A stretch of DNA of 64,000 bases from Hyphomicrobiales bacterium (GTDB lineage: Bacteria; Pseudomonadota; Alphaproteobacteria; Rhizobiales; Beijerinckiaceae), in assembly GCA_930633525.1 (NCBI GenBank), contig CAKNFP010000002.1:1736001-1800000 (forward strand), in the 5' to 3' direction. Both the position numbers and the translations under genes were made by a program. The notes below the pieces were generated by a model. That model saw only the letters and a program-made list of their open reading frames with translations, was not told where the DNA came from and did no database searches. Shown here piece by piece: positions 26,232 to 35,166 of the stretch. Position 1 is the stretch's first letter; each line of letters opens with the position of its first letter.

Positions 26232-29200
26232 TCAAGGCCTGACGAGGGTAAAGCTGTTGTTGAGCACGAGATTGGCGGCGATTGTCAGTTGCCGCGCCTG
26301 GGCGGCCATCACGGTCGTTGGCAGGAAGGGCGCATAGGGCGTGGCGTCGATATGGGCGGGCTCGATAGCGCGCAGCTTGGCGAGGTCGAGCGTCTCGTTG
26401 AGGGCATCGACCAGGTCGTCCCACTGCCATGCTCCCCGGAAATCGGTGGGTGTGACGAGAAGCATGGTCTGCGGCGCCTCCGTGTTCGGCCGGTCGTGGT
26501 GAAAGGCAATCCCGGTTGTGGCGTTCGCGCCGGGGATCGTCTCGGTCCATTCGTCGAGAAGAAGGCCGCATTGGCTCGCCGTTCCGTCGAAAGGCGCGGC
26601 GAAGACCGCGCTGTACAGCAACCGGTCTTTGTCCAGCGCCAGATCAGGCGGAAATTCAAGGGCGAGCCAGCGGTCGTCCGGTATGAAGGGAAGCTGCAGG
26701 GGCGTCAGCTCCGGCTCATCGAGGCCGAAAGCGCCGGTGAAGGTCGCGATCTGCTCGAAGGCGCGAAGCTTGTCGCGCACCCGGGCAATTCCCGCGAGCC
26801 AGGTTTCCACGGGCAAGGGCGCGATGGCGGGCGTTGCCGGGTCTGGCTGACCGGTCAGATAAGCGAAGAGATCGCCGGACTGGCTGGCTGCCAGCGCGTT
26901 CGCCATTTCGCTGCTCTGGCCCGCGCCGAGACGGAATGTCGGGATGATGCGGAAATCCTCGCCTAGGAGGGCCTTTGCCGCCTTTTCCAGCCCGGTAGCA
27001 GCCTCAGTCACCGTCGCGGCCGCGTCGTGGGCGTCAAAGTGGTTCTGGGACAGGGTAAGGCGGCGCTCAATCTCGGCCGCGATGCGGGCGCTGAGCAGGG
27101 CCGCATCCTCGGCAAAGCGAATGATCTCGGCTTCACGCTCCTCGAGAGTGAAGGGCAGTGGATCGAAGCCGTCGATCGGCAGATGGGCGGCCGCCTCGGC
27201 GAGTAGGCCGACGAGCTCCGTCTCCGTCGTGTCGTCGAGGCTCTTGAGCGCCGTCTGCTTGGTCACGAAGGCGGCGCGTTTCATCGCAAGGTCCGCGAGG
27301 AAGGCGGCCGGTGTCGGCGGCAGCACCTCCGTCGCCGCGGCCGAAATCGCCTGTTCCGCCTGCACGAGCAGCCTGAAGCGCTCGTCGTCGCTCGTCTCCG
27401 CCGGCAAGGCGCCATAGGCCGTGACCGTGGCATCGAAGACGGCCAGCTGGGCCTCCCAGCGCGCGACCCGCTCACGGAATTGCGCGAGCACGGCGGCATA
27501 GCTCCGGCGCTTGAAGTCATAGGCCACGCCCCAGCCGGCCTGTGGAATGGCGAAAAGCGCCGCCCGCGCCATGAGAGCGACCAGGGCCGTCACATGATCG
27601 TCGATGTGGTCGAGGATCTCGCCGCGGCGATTGTCGAGATCGGTGAGCGGCCCATCAAGCGTGGCCTGGAAAGCCGTGAGATCAGCGTGCAAGGCCGCCA
27701 TCGCCGCACGCACCAGATCGAGCCTTGCCTTCTCGATGACCGGCGTGGCGTCCTGGGCAACAGTCGCTTCGTTCATCAAGGTCAGGTCGCTCGGCTTCAG
27801 CGCGCGTGACTTCGTGGTGAGCTGCCTCAGGGCCCTGAGCAGCGGGCTGAGCGCGAAGATGGAGATGGGGGCGGCCTTAGTTTCCATGTAGCGGATGGTG
27901 ACCGGCTTGTCGGGGCGCGGCGCGAAATTCTCCATTACATGGCGGAGGATGCGGTCGTCGATCTCGCGCATGGCCTGCTCGCTGTCATGGCCAACGAGGG
28001 CAAGGATGTCGCTCGGCTGGAGGCCGAGATCGGCGAGCGTCACCTCCCGTTTCCGTTGTGCGCCGGTAGCGGCCTCGACGAAAGCCACGACGCAGCCAAC
28101 CTGCGCTGGGGCGGGGAGGACGGTTGCGAGCCAGCGGTTCAAAGCGGGTTCGGCCTGGGCGCGCGGCGTCATCGCGACACCCGCGAGCGGCGAGGCGGTA
28201 GGGCTCGCGGTCGCATCGAGGTGAAGGCCGATGCGATGGGTCAGCCCGATGCCGTCGAGCGGTGTGCGCACCACCTCCGGCTCCGGCGGGAAATTGCCGC
28301 GCGCGTAAGCATCATAGGTGGCGGCCACCCGGTCGTAATTGCCGAGGACCGCCTGGTATACGCCCTCGGCAAGCGCGAGATCCGCGACGGCGTCATGCGC
28401 GTCGACCAGCGCTTGCGCTTCCGCATTAATGGCGGCGGCCTCGGCGGCCGTGGCCGGGGGCAGGCTTTCCTTGCCGAAGGGATAGGTCGAGGCTCCACCC
28501 ACCTTCATATGATTGACCAGGGCGAGGCCATCGATGACGTTGCGCGCCTCGATGGCCTCGATCGACACGCCTTCCCCGGTGCGGGTGGAAGCCATGCGGT
28601 CGGCCCTGAGCGGAAAGGCCTTGCGCAATTTATAGATGAACTTGTCGACCTCGACCGGCCCGTGGCGGTCGTGGAGCCCCCGCTCGAACTGGTAGCCGAG
28701 GAGATCGGCGAGGCCCTGGCCGGCACGCACCCCTTCCAGCAGCGCAAGCGCCGTGCGCACGCGCTCCGAGGAGAGATTGACGGCCATGGTCTGGCTGTTC
28801 GCCTCGCCCGCATTAGTGATATAGCCGTTGCGCAGCACAGCGGCCGCGACGGCGTGATTGAGCGAGGGCGCGTGGATATAACCCTGGTTGGTGTCGTCGC
28901 GCATCAGGGGCGGTGCGTCGGGATCGCCGAAATCCGCGGCGAGTTCATGGTCATCGAGCCTGACCGGCGTCAGATGCTTGTTCTCCGGCCTGAGCTCCTC
29001 CAGCCAGCCATAGGCGCCGAGATGAAGGCCGCGTCGGGGCTCGCGGTCCTCGCCATCGGCGATATTGCGCATGCGCGTGAGCTGGTAGGTCACGAGGCCG
29101 AGCAGCCAAGCATCCGGCCGGTAGCTCAGACAGTCGATATGATCGGCGAACACGCGCTCGAGACGCGCGGTGGGCTCCTTCTTCAGGCGTTCGAGGGCTT

Positions 29201-31805
29201 CCCGCTGGTCCCGCAGGTGGAAGGCGAGGCTTAGAGTCGGCAGCTGCGCCGTGATGAAGTCTGAGACCGTCTGGGCCGCCGAGCCGGTGATGGCGACCTC
29301 GGCGCTATGGAGGATCTGATAGCGGCTCTCGCTGACCGTGTTCGCCGCCTGGATATGGAGGAACGGCCTGTCCTGCCGGGCGAGGACAGCGGCGGCTGGC
29401 GTCATCAGCGCAGCGTTCTCATAGAGGCGGATGCCGACATCGTGGTAGCCGAGCTGCAAGGCATGGCGGAGCATGAGATAGAGCAGCGCTTTCGGCGGTT
29501 TGTCGTCGAGGAAGCCGTCTTGAGCATAGAGCGCGTTCAACGAGGTTCCGGATGCGGCGCTCAACCATTCGATATAGTTCCGGCCATCAGGCGTATAGGC
29601 GCGGATGGGCGCTGTCTCCGAGAGGGGAAGGTCGTCCACGACACCGCCCTTGAGGAGATTGTGGCGGCCTGAGAAGAGCTTGTCGAAGATCTCCGGCATC
29701 TCCTCGCCGGCGTAGCCGAGATTGGCCAGAATCTGGCGGGCGGCCGCCTGCCGCACGCTGATATTGATCTGCTCCATGAGCCCGCCGAGGCCGAGCAGGT
29801 TAAGGCGGTTGAAGACCGTCTTCAGGCTTTCGGCATAGCGCTGTGACCATTCCACCGAGCCGGAGTGGAGCCCGACGATATCAAGCAGGATCTGGTGCGG
29901 GTCGCCCGCTTTCCCGATATGGGTGAGACCAGCGCCCATGGCCCGCCAGTCCGTCTCGAAGGCGGCGATGATCCCGCGCAGCTCACGCAGATAAGCGAGC
30001 GTCGGATCTTCGGCGCGCAGGAGCGGGCGCTCGCGCGCGTCGAGCCATGCCATGCGCGAGAAGGCGGTCGCGGGCAGAATTCCGTAGGGCTGCGCGCCGA
30101 TGCGGAGCGCCGGTACGGTGCCGCCGGCGATGACATAGCGATTGAAGAAGCTCCGCGTCTGTTCGATCACCCGACGTGGAAAGACGGGCGACATCAGGCT
30201 TTCCATCCAGTAGCCCAAGGTGGCCGGCCAGAGCGCCGTGTTCATGGCGCGCGCGGCAATCTGGTCGGTCGCACCGGCGCCATGCACATGCGCGAAGACT
30301 TGCTTGTCGATGCCGAGATAGTCCGCCAGCCATTCGCCGTCGCGCTTGTCGAGCCAGTCGGCATCGGGTGTGAAAAGCGCCGACTTGCGGTCGTCGAAGG
30401 TGGCATCCGGGTCGTCGAGGCGGGCGTGACCGGACGAAACCGTCTCGGTGTTGTTGGTCGGCGTGCCCTGCGGCAGGACGGCGAGGCCGGTCCGGCCGCA
30501 GGCGTGGCCGCGTAGCAGCGCGGCGAATTGGGCGGCCCCTTCTGTCGCGTCGGCACACAGGCGCAGGCCGACAACGAGCACCCGGTCAAAGCCGCCTTTG
30601 GCTTCGTCCGGATCCAGCGCGATCCGCAGGCCCATGCCGTCCTCGACAGCCTGCGGAAAATCCGTGATCCACTTGAGTGCGTCGGGCATGGCGATATGGC
30701 CATCGTCGTCGTGATGGATCTGGCTCGCCGCATCGGCCTGCGGATCCGGTCCCACGAAGAGTGTCGCCGGTACGGGATTGCCGAGGACGATGCGCGGGGC
30801 CGCGTTGCCGCGATAGCCGATGAAGACGAAGCGATCCGGCAGGAGCGTCATCTTCGGCGCGCTCGCCCAGGCGCTCTCCTTGGTCTCGACGGGAGGAAAG
30901 ACGAGGAAGGCGACGGCCACATTGAGGCTCGCAGGATCAGTCCCGGCGACCGGCGCGACGGCAAAATTGACGGGCAGGGTTTCCGCCGCCAGCGCCGCTG
31001 CCCGGCCCGGGCCGACGACCTCTTCAAGCGCTGACCGTGCCGCCGTCAACGCCGTCGCGTCGCCCTGAGCGCGCCACGCCGCCTGCCAGAAGGGGGCGAG
31101 CGCCGCCGCCTCGGCGGCGGGCAGGGGCGTCTCGGTGGCGACGGTCAGGATGATGTCCTGCGGTCTTGGCTTGGTCGGCCGTGCCGAGGCGGCTATCTCA
31201 GGGAACTGGTCGACGATCCAGCCGGCCCGCCCCGCGCCATGGGTGGTGGCGATGGCCCGCCAGGCGGCCCGCTCCTCATCCTCATGGCCACCGGCCGACC
31301 AGATGCCCGCCCAATAGCTCCGTGCATCCGCCGCTTCCGCAGCAGTGAGCGCGGGATCGAAGGTGGTGATGAAGCAGTCATCCGGATAGACGCGCAGCCA
31401 GAGTTCATCGCTACCTGCGCCGGTTTCCCGCGCTGGCTTGAAACGCGTCTCAAGCCGGATCGGCATCATGAGGATCGGTGTCGCGTCGCCGAGGTTGGCA
31501 ATCCCCCTGCGCGGATCTGTAAAATCGGCGAAATCGGTGCGGATGCGGATTTCGTCCGTCAGGGCTATCTTTTCCCGCTCGCGTAGAGCGCTGAGCTCGG
31601 ACGCGAGGCGGCGGATGTCCGCCGCGCGCCGCGCGCGCGCCGCGAGGTCGGCTTCATCACGCGGATTGAAGCGGCGGGCAGCGGCGGCGTCCTCGTCTTC
31701 GAGGCGTTTCAGGCGCGCGCGCAGCGCCGCGATCTCGCCCTGGAGATCATCGAGCGCCGATCGTGTTGTGTTGAGCTTGGCGCGCAGATCATCGAAATCA
31801 GCCAT
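26232..31805 (-). CDS. Giant uncharacterised protein (1857 aa)
   Basis: Function unknown. The N-terminal 95 residues are strongly heptad-like and charged (LDDLQGEIAALRARLKRLED, later RRLASELSALRERE), a probable coiled coil. Next comes ILMMPIRLETRF with DELWLRVYPDDCFITTFDP (about residues 110-155). A middle segment has ARAMNTALWPATLGYWMESL, then PALRIGAQPYGILPATAFSRM (about 515-600). Further charged helical stretches lie between about residues 1330 and 1560. No signal peptide, membrane helix, nucleotide-binding or known catalytic motif was seen. I recall the ETRF/LWLRVYPDD and RIGxQPYGILP motifs from large hypothetical proteins of diverse bacteria. It lies 9 bp after the 1101-aa gene in a tight operon. 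Confidence 0.78.
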   Translation of the reverse strand: MADFDDLRAKLNTTRSALDDLQGEIAALRARLKRLEDEDAAAARRFNPRDEADLAARARRAADIRRLASELSALREREKIALTDEIRIRTDFADFTDPRRGIANLGDATPILMMPIRLETRFKPARETGAGSDELWLRVYPDDCFITTFDPALTAAEAADARSYWAGIWSAGGHEDEERAAWRAIATTHGAGRAGWIVDQFPEIAASARPTKPRPQDIILTVATETPLPAAEAAALAPFWQAAWRAQGDATALTAARSALEEVVGPGRAAALAAETLPVNFAVAPVAGTDPASLNVAVAFLVFPPVETKESAWASAPKMTLLPDRFVFIGYRGNAAPRIVLGNPVPATLFVGPDPQADAASQIHHDDDGHIAMPDALKWITDFPQAVEDGMGLRIALDPDEAKGGFDRVLVVGLRLCADATEGAAQFAALLRGHACGRTGLAVLPQGTPTNNTETVSSGHARLDDPDATFDDRKSALFTPDADWLDKRDGEWLADYLGIDKQVFAHVHGAGATDQIAARAMNTALWPATLGYWMESLMSPVFPRRVIEQTRSFFNRYVIAGGTVPALRIGAQPYGILPATAFSRMAWLDARERPLLRAEDPTLAYLRELRGIIAAFETDWRAMGAGLTHIGKAGDPHQILLDIVGLHSGSVEWSQRYAESLKTVFNRLNLLGLGGLMEQINISVRQAAARQILANLGYAGEEMPEIFDKLFSGRHNLLKGGVVDDLPLSETAPIRAYTPDGRNYIEWLSAASGTSLNALYAQDGFLDDKPPKALLYLMLRHALQLGYHDVGIRLYENAALMTPAAAVLARQDRPFLHIQAANTVSESRYQILHSAEVAITGSAAQTVSDFITAQLPTLSLAFHLRDQREALERLKKEPTARLERVFADHIDCLSYRPDAWLLGLVTYQLTRMRNIADGEDREPRRGLHLGAYGWLEELRPENKHLTPVRLDDHELAADFGDPDAPPLMRDDTNQGYIHAPSLNHAVAAAVLRNGYITNAGEANSQTMAVNLSSERVRTALALLEGVRAGQGLADLLGYQFERGLHDRHGPVEVDKFIYKLRKAFPLRADRMASTRTGEGVSIEAIEARNVIDGLALVNHMKVGGASTYPFGKESLPPATAAEAAAINAEAQALVDAHDAVADLALAEGVYQAVLGNYDRVAATYDAYARGNFPPEPEVVRTPLDGIGLTHRIGLHLDATASPTASPLAGVAMTPRAQAEPALNRWLATVLPAPAQVGCVVAFVEAATGAQRKREVTLADLGLQPSDILALVGHDSEQAMREIDDRILRHVMENFAPRPDKPVTIRYMETKAAPISIFALSPLLRALRQLTTKSRALKPSDLTLMNEATVAQDATPVIEKARLDLVRAAMAALHADLTAFQATLDGPLTDLDNRRGEILDHIDDHVTALVALMARAALFAIPQAGWGVAYDFKRRSYAAVLAQFRERVARWEAQLAVFDATVTAYGALPAETSDDERFRLLVQAEQAISAAATEVLPPTPAAFLADLAMKRAAFVTKQTALKSLDDTTETELVGLLAEAAAHLPIDGFDPLPFTLEEREAEIIRFAEDAALLSARIAAEIERRLTLSQNHFDAHDAAATVTEAATGLEKAAKALLGEDFRIIPTFRLGAGQSSEMANALAASQSGDLFAYLTGQPDPATPAIAPLPVETWLAGIARVRDKLRAFEQIATFTGAFGLDEPELTPLQLPFIPDDRWLALEFPPDLALDKDRLLYSAVFAAPFDGTASQCGLLLDEWTETIPGANATTGIAFHHDRPNTEAPQTMLLVTPTDFRGAWQWDDLVDALNETLDLAKLRAIEPAHIDATPYAPFLPTTVMAAQARQLTIAANLVLNNSFTLVRP

Positions 31806-31814
31806 GGCGCCCTC

Positions 31815-34800
31815 TCATTTCGGAAGCATTTCGCTGGCGTGGACGCCGACGAGCACAGGGGCCTGGAAGAGGATGTAGGCGAGCTCCGCTGAACTCATGC
31901 CGTGGCTCCAGGCAACTTTCTTGTCGTCGGCGAACTGCACAGCCTTTTCGCTGTCGGTGCCGGTCGGCGTCACGAGCGTGAGGGCGGCGGGCGCTGCCGC
32001 GATCTCGATGTGGCTACCAGGCGCATTGGGCTGCACGTCGTCCCAGGCGAGATCATTCCAGACATTCAGTTTCGGCTGCTTCTCGATGTCGAGGCCAAAG
32101 CGCGGTTCGCCGGGGCGCTCCTTGATGACGAAGAACCAGCCGGGGTCGTCGTCGGGATGGGCGCCCGTGCCTCCCTTGGCCTTGTCCACGGTGAGGTCGA
32201 AGCCGAAGAAATAGATGTCGGGCTCGACGCGCGCCTGGTAGAGCGGCGTCAGGACCTTGGACTTCGGCGGATTGGCCTCCTCGGCGCCGGTAAGGGGGGC
32301 GAGGCGCCGCTCTTGCAAGTTGTCGATCGGGCCATGCCGATCCCAAGGCTCCCGCGCCTTATCGGCCTCCGAGCCGTCATCCTTGCGTTGCCAGACCGCG
32401 CGATGGGCATAGATCACGGCGGTTGGATAGCGTTTCAGCAATTCGCCCCGGATGACGAGCACCAGCTCTTCTTCCGTCGTCCCCGCGACCGCCTCCCGGT
32501 TGTCGTGGCTGCCGAGGACCGAGGTCCGGCTCCATGTGTGCAGGGGCTTGATGTCGCGGAGCTTTTCCTTCAGGGCCTCATCGTCGAGATTGTCCGTGTT
32601 GAAGAACGAGCGCACATCCCAGAACTGGCGGAAGGTCGAGCCGCGCTGGTCCGTCGGATACTCCCGCCACAGGAGTTCCCGCGCGAATTCATGGTTGAGG
32701 CCGACCATGTAGGATTCGATGAAGCGCTGGTTGGTCTCGAGCAATGTGATCGAGTTGTTCGCGATGAGATTGATGTTCGGCAGGAAGAGCTCCGAGGAGC
32801 GCGCCGTCAGAGGTTCGTACATCGGCTGGTCGATGACCGGATAGGCCATCGGCTCGACGAAGGCTTCCCCGATCTCGGCGATGAGACGCGGCGGCACGAA
32901 GATGCCGGCGCGGATGCGGCGCGGAATGGTATGTGTGGGGTTGACCGCTTTGACGGCGGTGGCGGTGAGGTCATCGAGATCGAGAGGACGCCGCACCGGG
33001 GTCGCACCGGCGGCAGTGCTCGCCTGGACGAGGGCAAAACCCTCTTTCAGGGCCGTCTTGAAGCGCGTGGCCTCCTGGCTGTCCGGCCCGCGACCGGGCA
33101 CGAACCCGGAGCCGGGCTCGGTGATGACGAAGCCGCCCGCCCCTGGCATGGCGTCGACGGCGGCCGGTGTCTGGCTGTCCTCCTTCAGCGCCTCCGACGC
33201 GGCGACTGAAGGAGCCCATTGGTTCAGCCACCGCCTGATATAGACCGCACCGGCGATGACCGCGGCTGCGAACAGCAGCGCCAGGGCCGGCGACAGAACC
33301 AGGAAGCACAAGATGGCGATGAGGAAAGCCACGGCGATGATCAGCCAGGGCAGCCGTGGGAGGCGCTTCAGCCAATCCACCACCCAGGGCGGCGCATCCG
33401 CCGGCATGAGCGCCTCGGCGGCTTGATCCGCCGTGAACAGGCCCGGCGGTGTCTGTTTAGGAGGTGCTGCGCTGACCTCGCCCTTGTTGACGCGATCGAT
33501 GAGCTGGTCGGGCCGGAGATCGGCGTCGAAGGGCAAGGCCCTGATCAGCCGCCCGCGAGGCCGGATGACGCGGCGCAGGGGGGCCGAGGTCATCACCGGC
33601 TGCAACAGGCTTGCCGCCTGGGTGTGGTGGATCGTGAACGAACCGGCCAGGATACGCTTGTTGAGCGGCGCCAGGAGCAGAAGCGCCTTCTGCCGGCTGA
33701 CGCCGACGAGCGGCAACAGATGGCGGTCGTACCAGATCTCGCTGACCTTCACCGCGAACTGCCCGAAGCGGATGCGGCGCTGCGCCTCGAGCACATTGCC
33801 GATCTGCTCCCAGGCCGCATCCATGTATTTTTCCTGGTTATCCTGGATGATGCGGGTGCCAAAACCGGCCGGCACGCGGAAGCGCGGATCGAGATTGAGC
33901 CGGTGCACCCAGTTGTCCGGGTATGACGCCGGTGTGCCGTCGGCCTCGCTCAGGACGCGCTTCGTCAGGGCGTGCCAGGTTCCGTAGAGGGGTGGCGCGA
34001 TGATCGGGTCTGGGTCGCCTGCGCGCTGGTAATCGTCGGGCAGGTTGAGAAGCCTGGCGAGATCCTCCTGCAGGGGCCTCGGAAAGGGATCATCCCAGGT
34101 CTCGAACATGTCGGGCGGTTCGGCCGGCACCTTGGCCGGCGGCCGCAGCGCGCCGCCGAGCTTGAGGATGCCGCCGAGCTCGGGCTTGTCGAGCCCCGAG
34201 ACGTTGGCGCCCGGATGTTGCACGTCCATTTCCCGCGTGCCGACACGCGGATCGACCGGCTTCGGCTTGAGCAGGCGGACGAGCATCTCGAAATCGCCGC
34301 GCGCCCCTGTGTGGAAGAACCAGCGGTGATAATAGGGAAAGCTCTGCGGCTCCGGCCGGGAACCGGCGTCCCATGCGGATAGCGTCGCCGGGACATCGTT
34401 GCCGATCTCGATCTTGAGGCCGGCGCGACGCCCCGTCTCGAAGGTCGGCACGAGAAAGGCGTGATAGGCGGTGTTCTCCGCGAGCTTGCGCGGCGAGATG
34501 ATCCGCGAATAAGCCAGATCCGGGTTTTCAGCGAGGACGGCACCGAATTTCGACAAGACCGCGTTCACGTCCGTCGAGACAAACTCACTGTCGCCTGCCG
34601 CGAGGCTGCGGTTGACGTGGACATGGGCCCAGGCCCAGAGCTCGTCGGCGCGGGGAAAGGCGACGAGATTATCGACGTCGATATAGGGCAGCGGCCGGTC
34701 AAGCCCCGCCTTGCCGTCCCGGAACTCGCCTTCCGCCAGCACGACGAGGGCAAGCCACGGCCGCAGGCGGCCCTTGCCGAAATCAGGCGCGGCGGGCGTG

Positions 34801-35120
34801 TAGCGCCACGGAAAGTCCTCGTCGTAGAATTCGATGGCGGGCAGATAGTTGGGCTCGAAATTCGTGACCCAGTCGCGCGGCTCGACGCGCACGATGGCGC
34901 GCTTGTCGATGCCCACGATATCGCCGGGACCGAAGAGCGCCATGGGGCGGCTCACGGTCTCGGCTGCCGTGCCGCCGCCGAGCTTATCGCCGGTCAGCGC
35001 CAGGTCGACGGTCACCGAGGCCCTGACTTTGACAGACGGATCGAAATCAGCGGAGGCGATCTGATTGGCGAGGCCCTGGCGCAGCCACGGCAGGAAGGAA
35101 TAGGTGCCGATCACGCTCAT
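31815..35120 (-). CDS. Giant uncharacterised protein (1101 aa) with two central membrane helices
   Basis: Function unknown. The chain is divided by a hydrophobic hairpin at about residues 587-628 (WLIIAVAFLIAILCFLVLS and ALALLFAAAVIAGAVYI), which would anchor it in the inner membrane with two large soluble domains on the same side. The C-terminal domain carries NSITLLETNQRFIESYMVGL then NHEFARELLWREYPTDQRGS (about residues 770-815), a motif I recall as recurring in uncharacterised proteins encoded beside homologues of its neighbours. No signal peptide is visible. It is 9 bp upstream of the 1857-aa gene. A scaffold or anchor for the cluster's other products is one possibility, purely from its topology. 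Confidence 0.78.
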   Translation of the reverse strand: MSVIGTYSFLPWLRQGLANQIASADFDPSVKVRASVTVDLALTGDKLGGGTAAETVSRPMALFGPGDIVGIDKRAIVRVEPRDWVTNFEPNYLPAIEFYDEDFPWRYTPAAPDFGKGRLRPWLALVVLAEGEFRDGKAGLDRPLPYIDVDNLVAFPRADELWAWAHVHVNRSLAAGDSEFVSTDVNAVLSKFGAVLAENPDLAYSRIISPRKLAENTAYHAFLVPTFETGRRAGLKIEIGNDVPATLSAWDAGSRPEPQSFPYYHRWFFHTGARGDFEMLVRLLKPKPVDPRVGTREMDVQHPGANVSGLDKPELGGILKLGGALRPPAKVPAEPPDMFETWDDPFPRPLQEDLARLLNLPDDYQRAGDPDPIIAPPLYGTWHALTKRVLSEADGTPASYPDNWVHRLNLDPRFRVPAGFGTRIIQDNQEKYMDAAWEQIGNVLEAQRRIRFGQFAVKVSEIWYDRHLLPLVGVSRQKALLLLAPLNKRILAGSFTIHHTQAASLLQPVMTSAPLRRVIRPRGRLIRALPFDADLRPDQLIDRVNKGEVSAAPPKQTPPGLFTADQAAEALMPADAPPWVVDWLKRLPRLPWLIIAVAFLIAILCFLVLSPALALLFAAAVIAGAVYIRRWLNQWAPSVAASEALKEDSQTPAAVDAMPGAGGFVITEPGSGFVPGRGPDSQEATRFKTALKEGFALVQASTAAGATPVRRPLDLDDLTATAVKAVNPTHTIPRRIRAGIFVPPRLIAEIGEAFVEPMAYPVIDQPMYEPLTARSSELFLPNINLIANNSITLLETNQRFIESYMVGLNHEFARELLWREYPTDQRGSTFRQFWDVRSFFNTDNLDDEALKEKLRDIKPLHTWSRTSVLGSHDNREAVAGTTEEELVLVIRGELLKRYPTAVIYAHRAVWQRKDDGSEADKAREPWDRHGPIDNLQERRLAPLTGAEEANPPKSKVLTPLYQARVEPDIYFFGFDLTVDKAKGGTGAHPDDDPGWFFVIKERPGEPRFGLDIEKQPKLNVWNDLAWDDVQPNAPGSHIEIAAAPAALTLVTPTGTDSEKAVQFADDKKVAWSHGMSSAELAYILFQAPVLVGVHASEMLPK

Positions 35121-35166
35121 TCCGTCACCCCCGCCGTCGCTCTGGCCATTACGCCCGCGCTCCCGT

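Noticed and set aside
27939..29234. Plus-strand open frame of 431 codons opposite the 1857-residue gene
   Set aside because: Same pattern: GC-driven antisense frame with low-complexity composition and no ribosome site.
31902..33209. Plus-strand open frame of 435 codons opposite the 1101-residue gene
   Set aside because: Antisense shadow; the minus-strand frame contains conserved motifs and a clear membrane hairpin.
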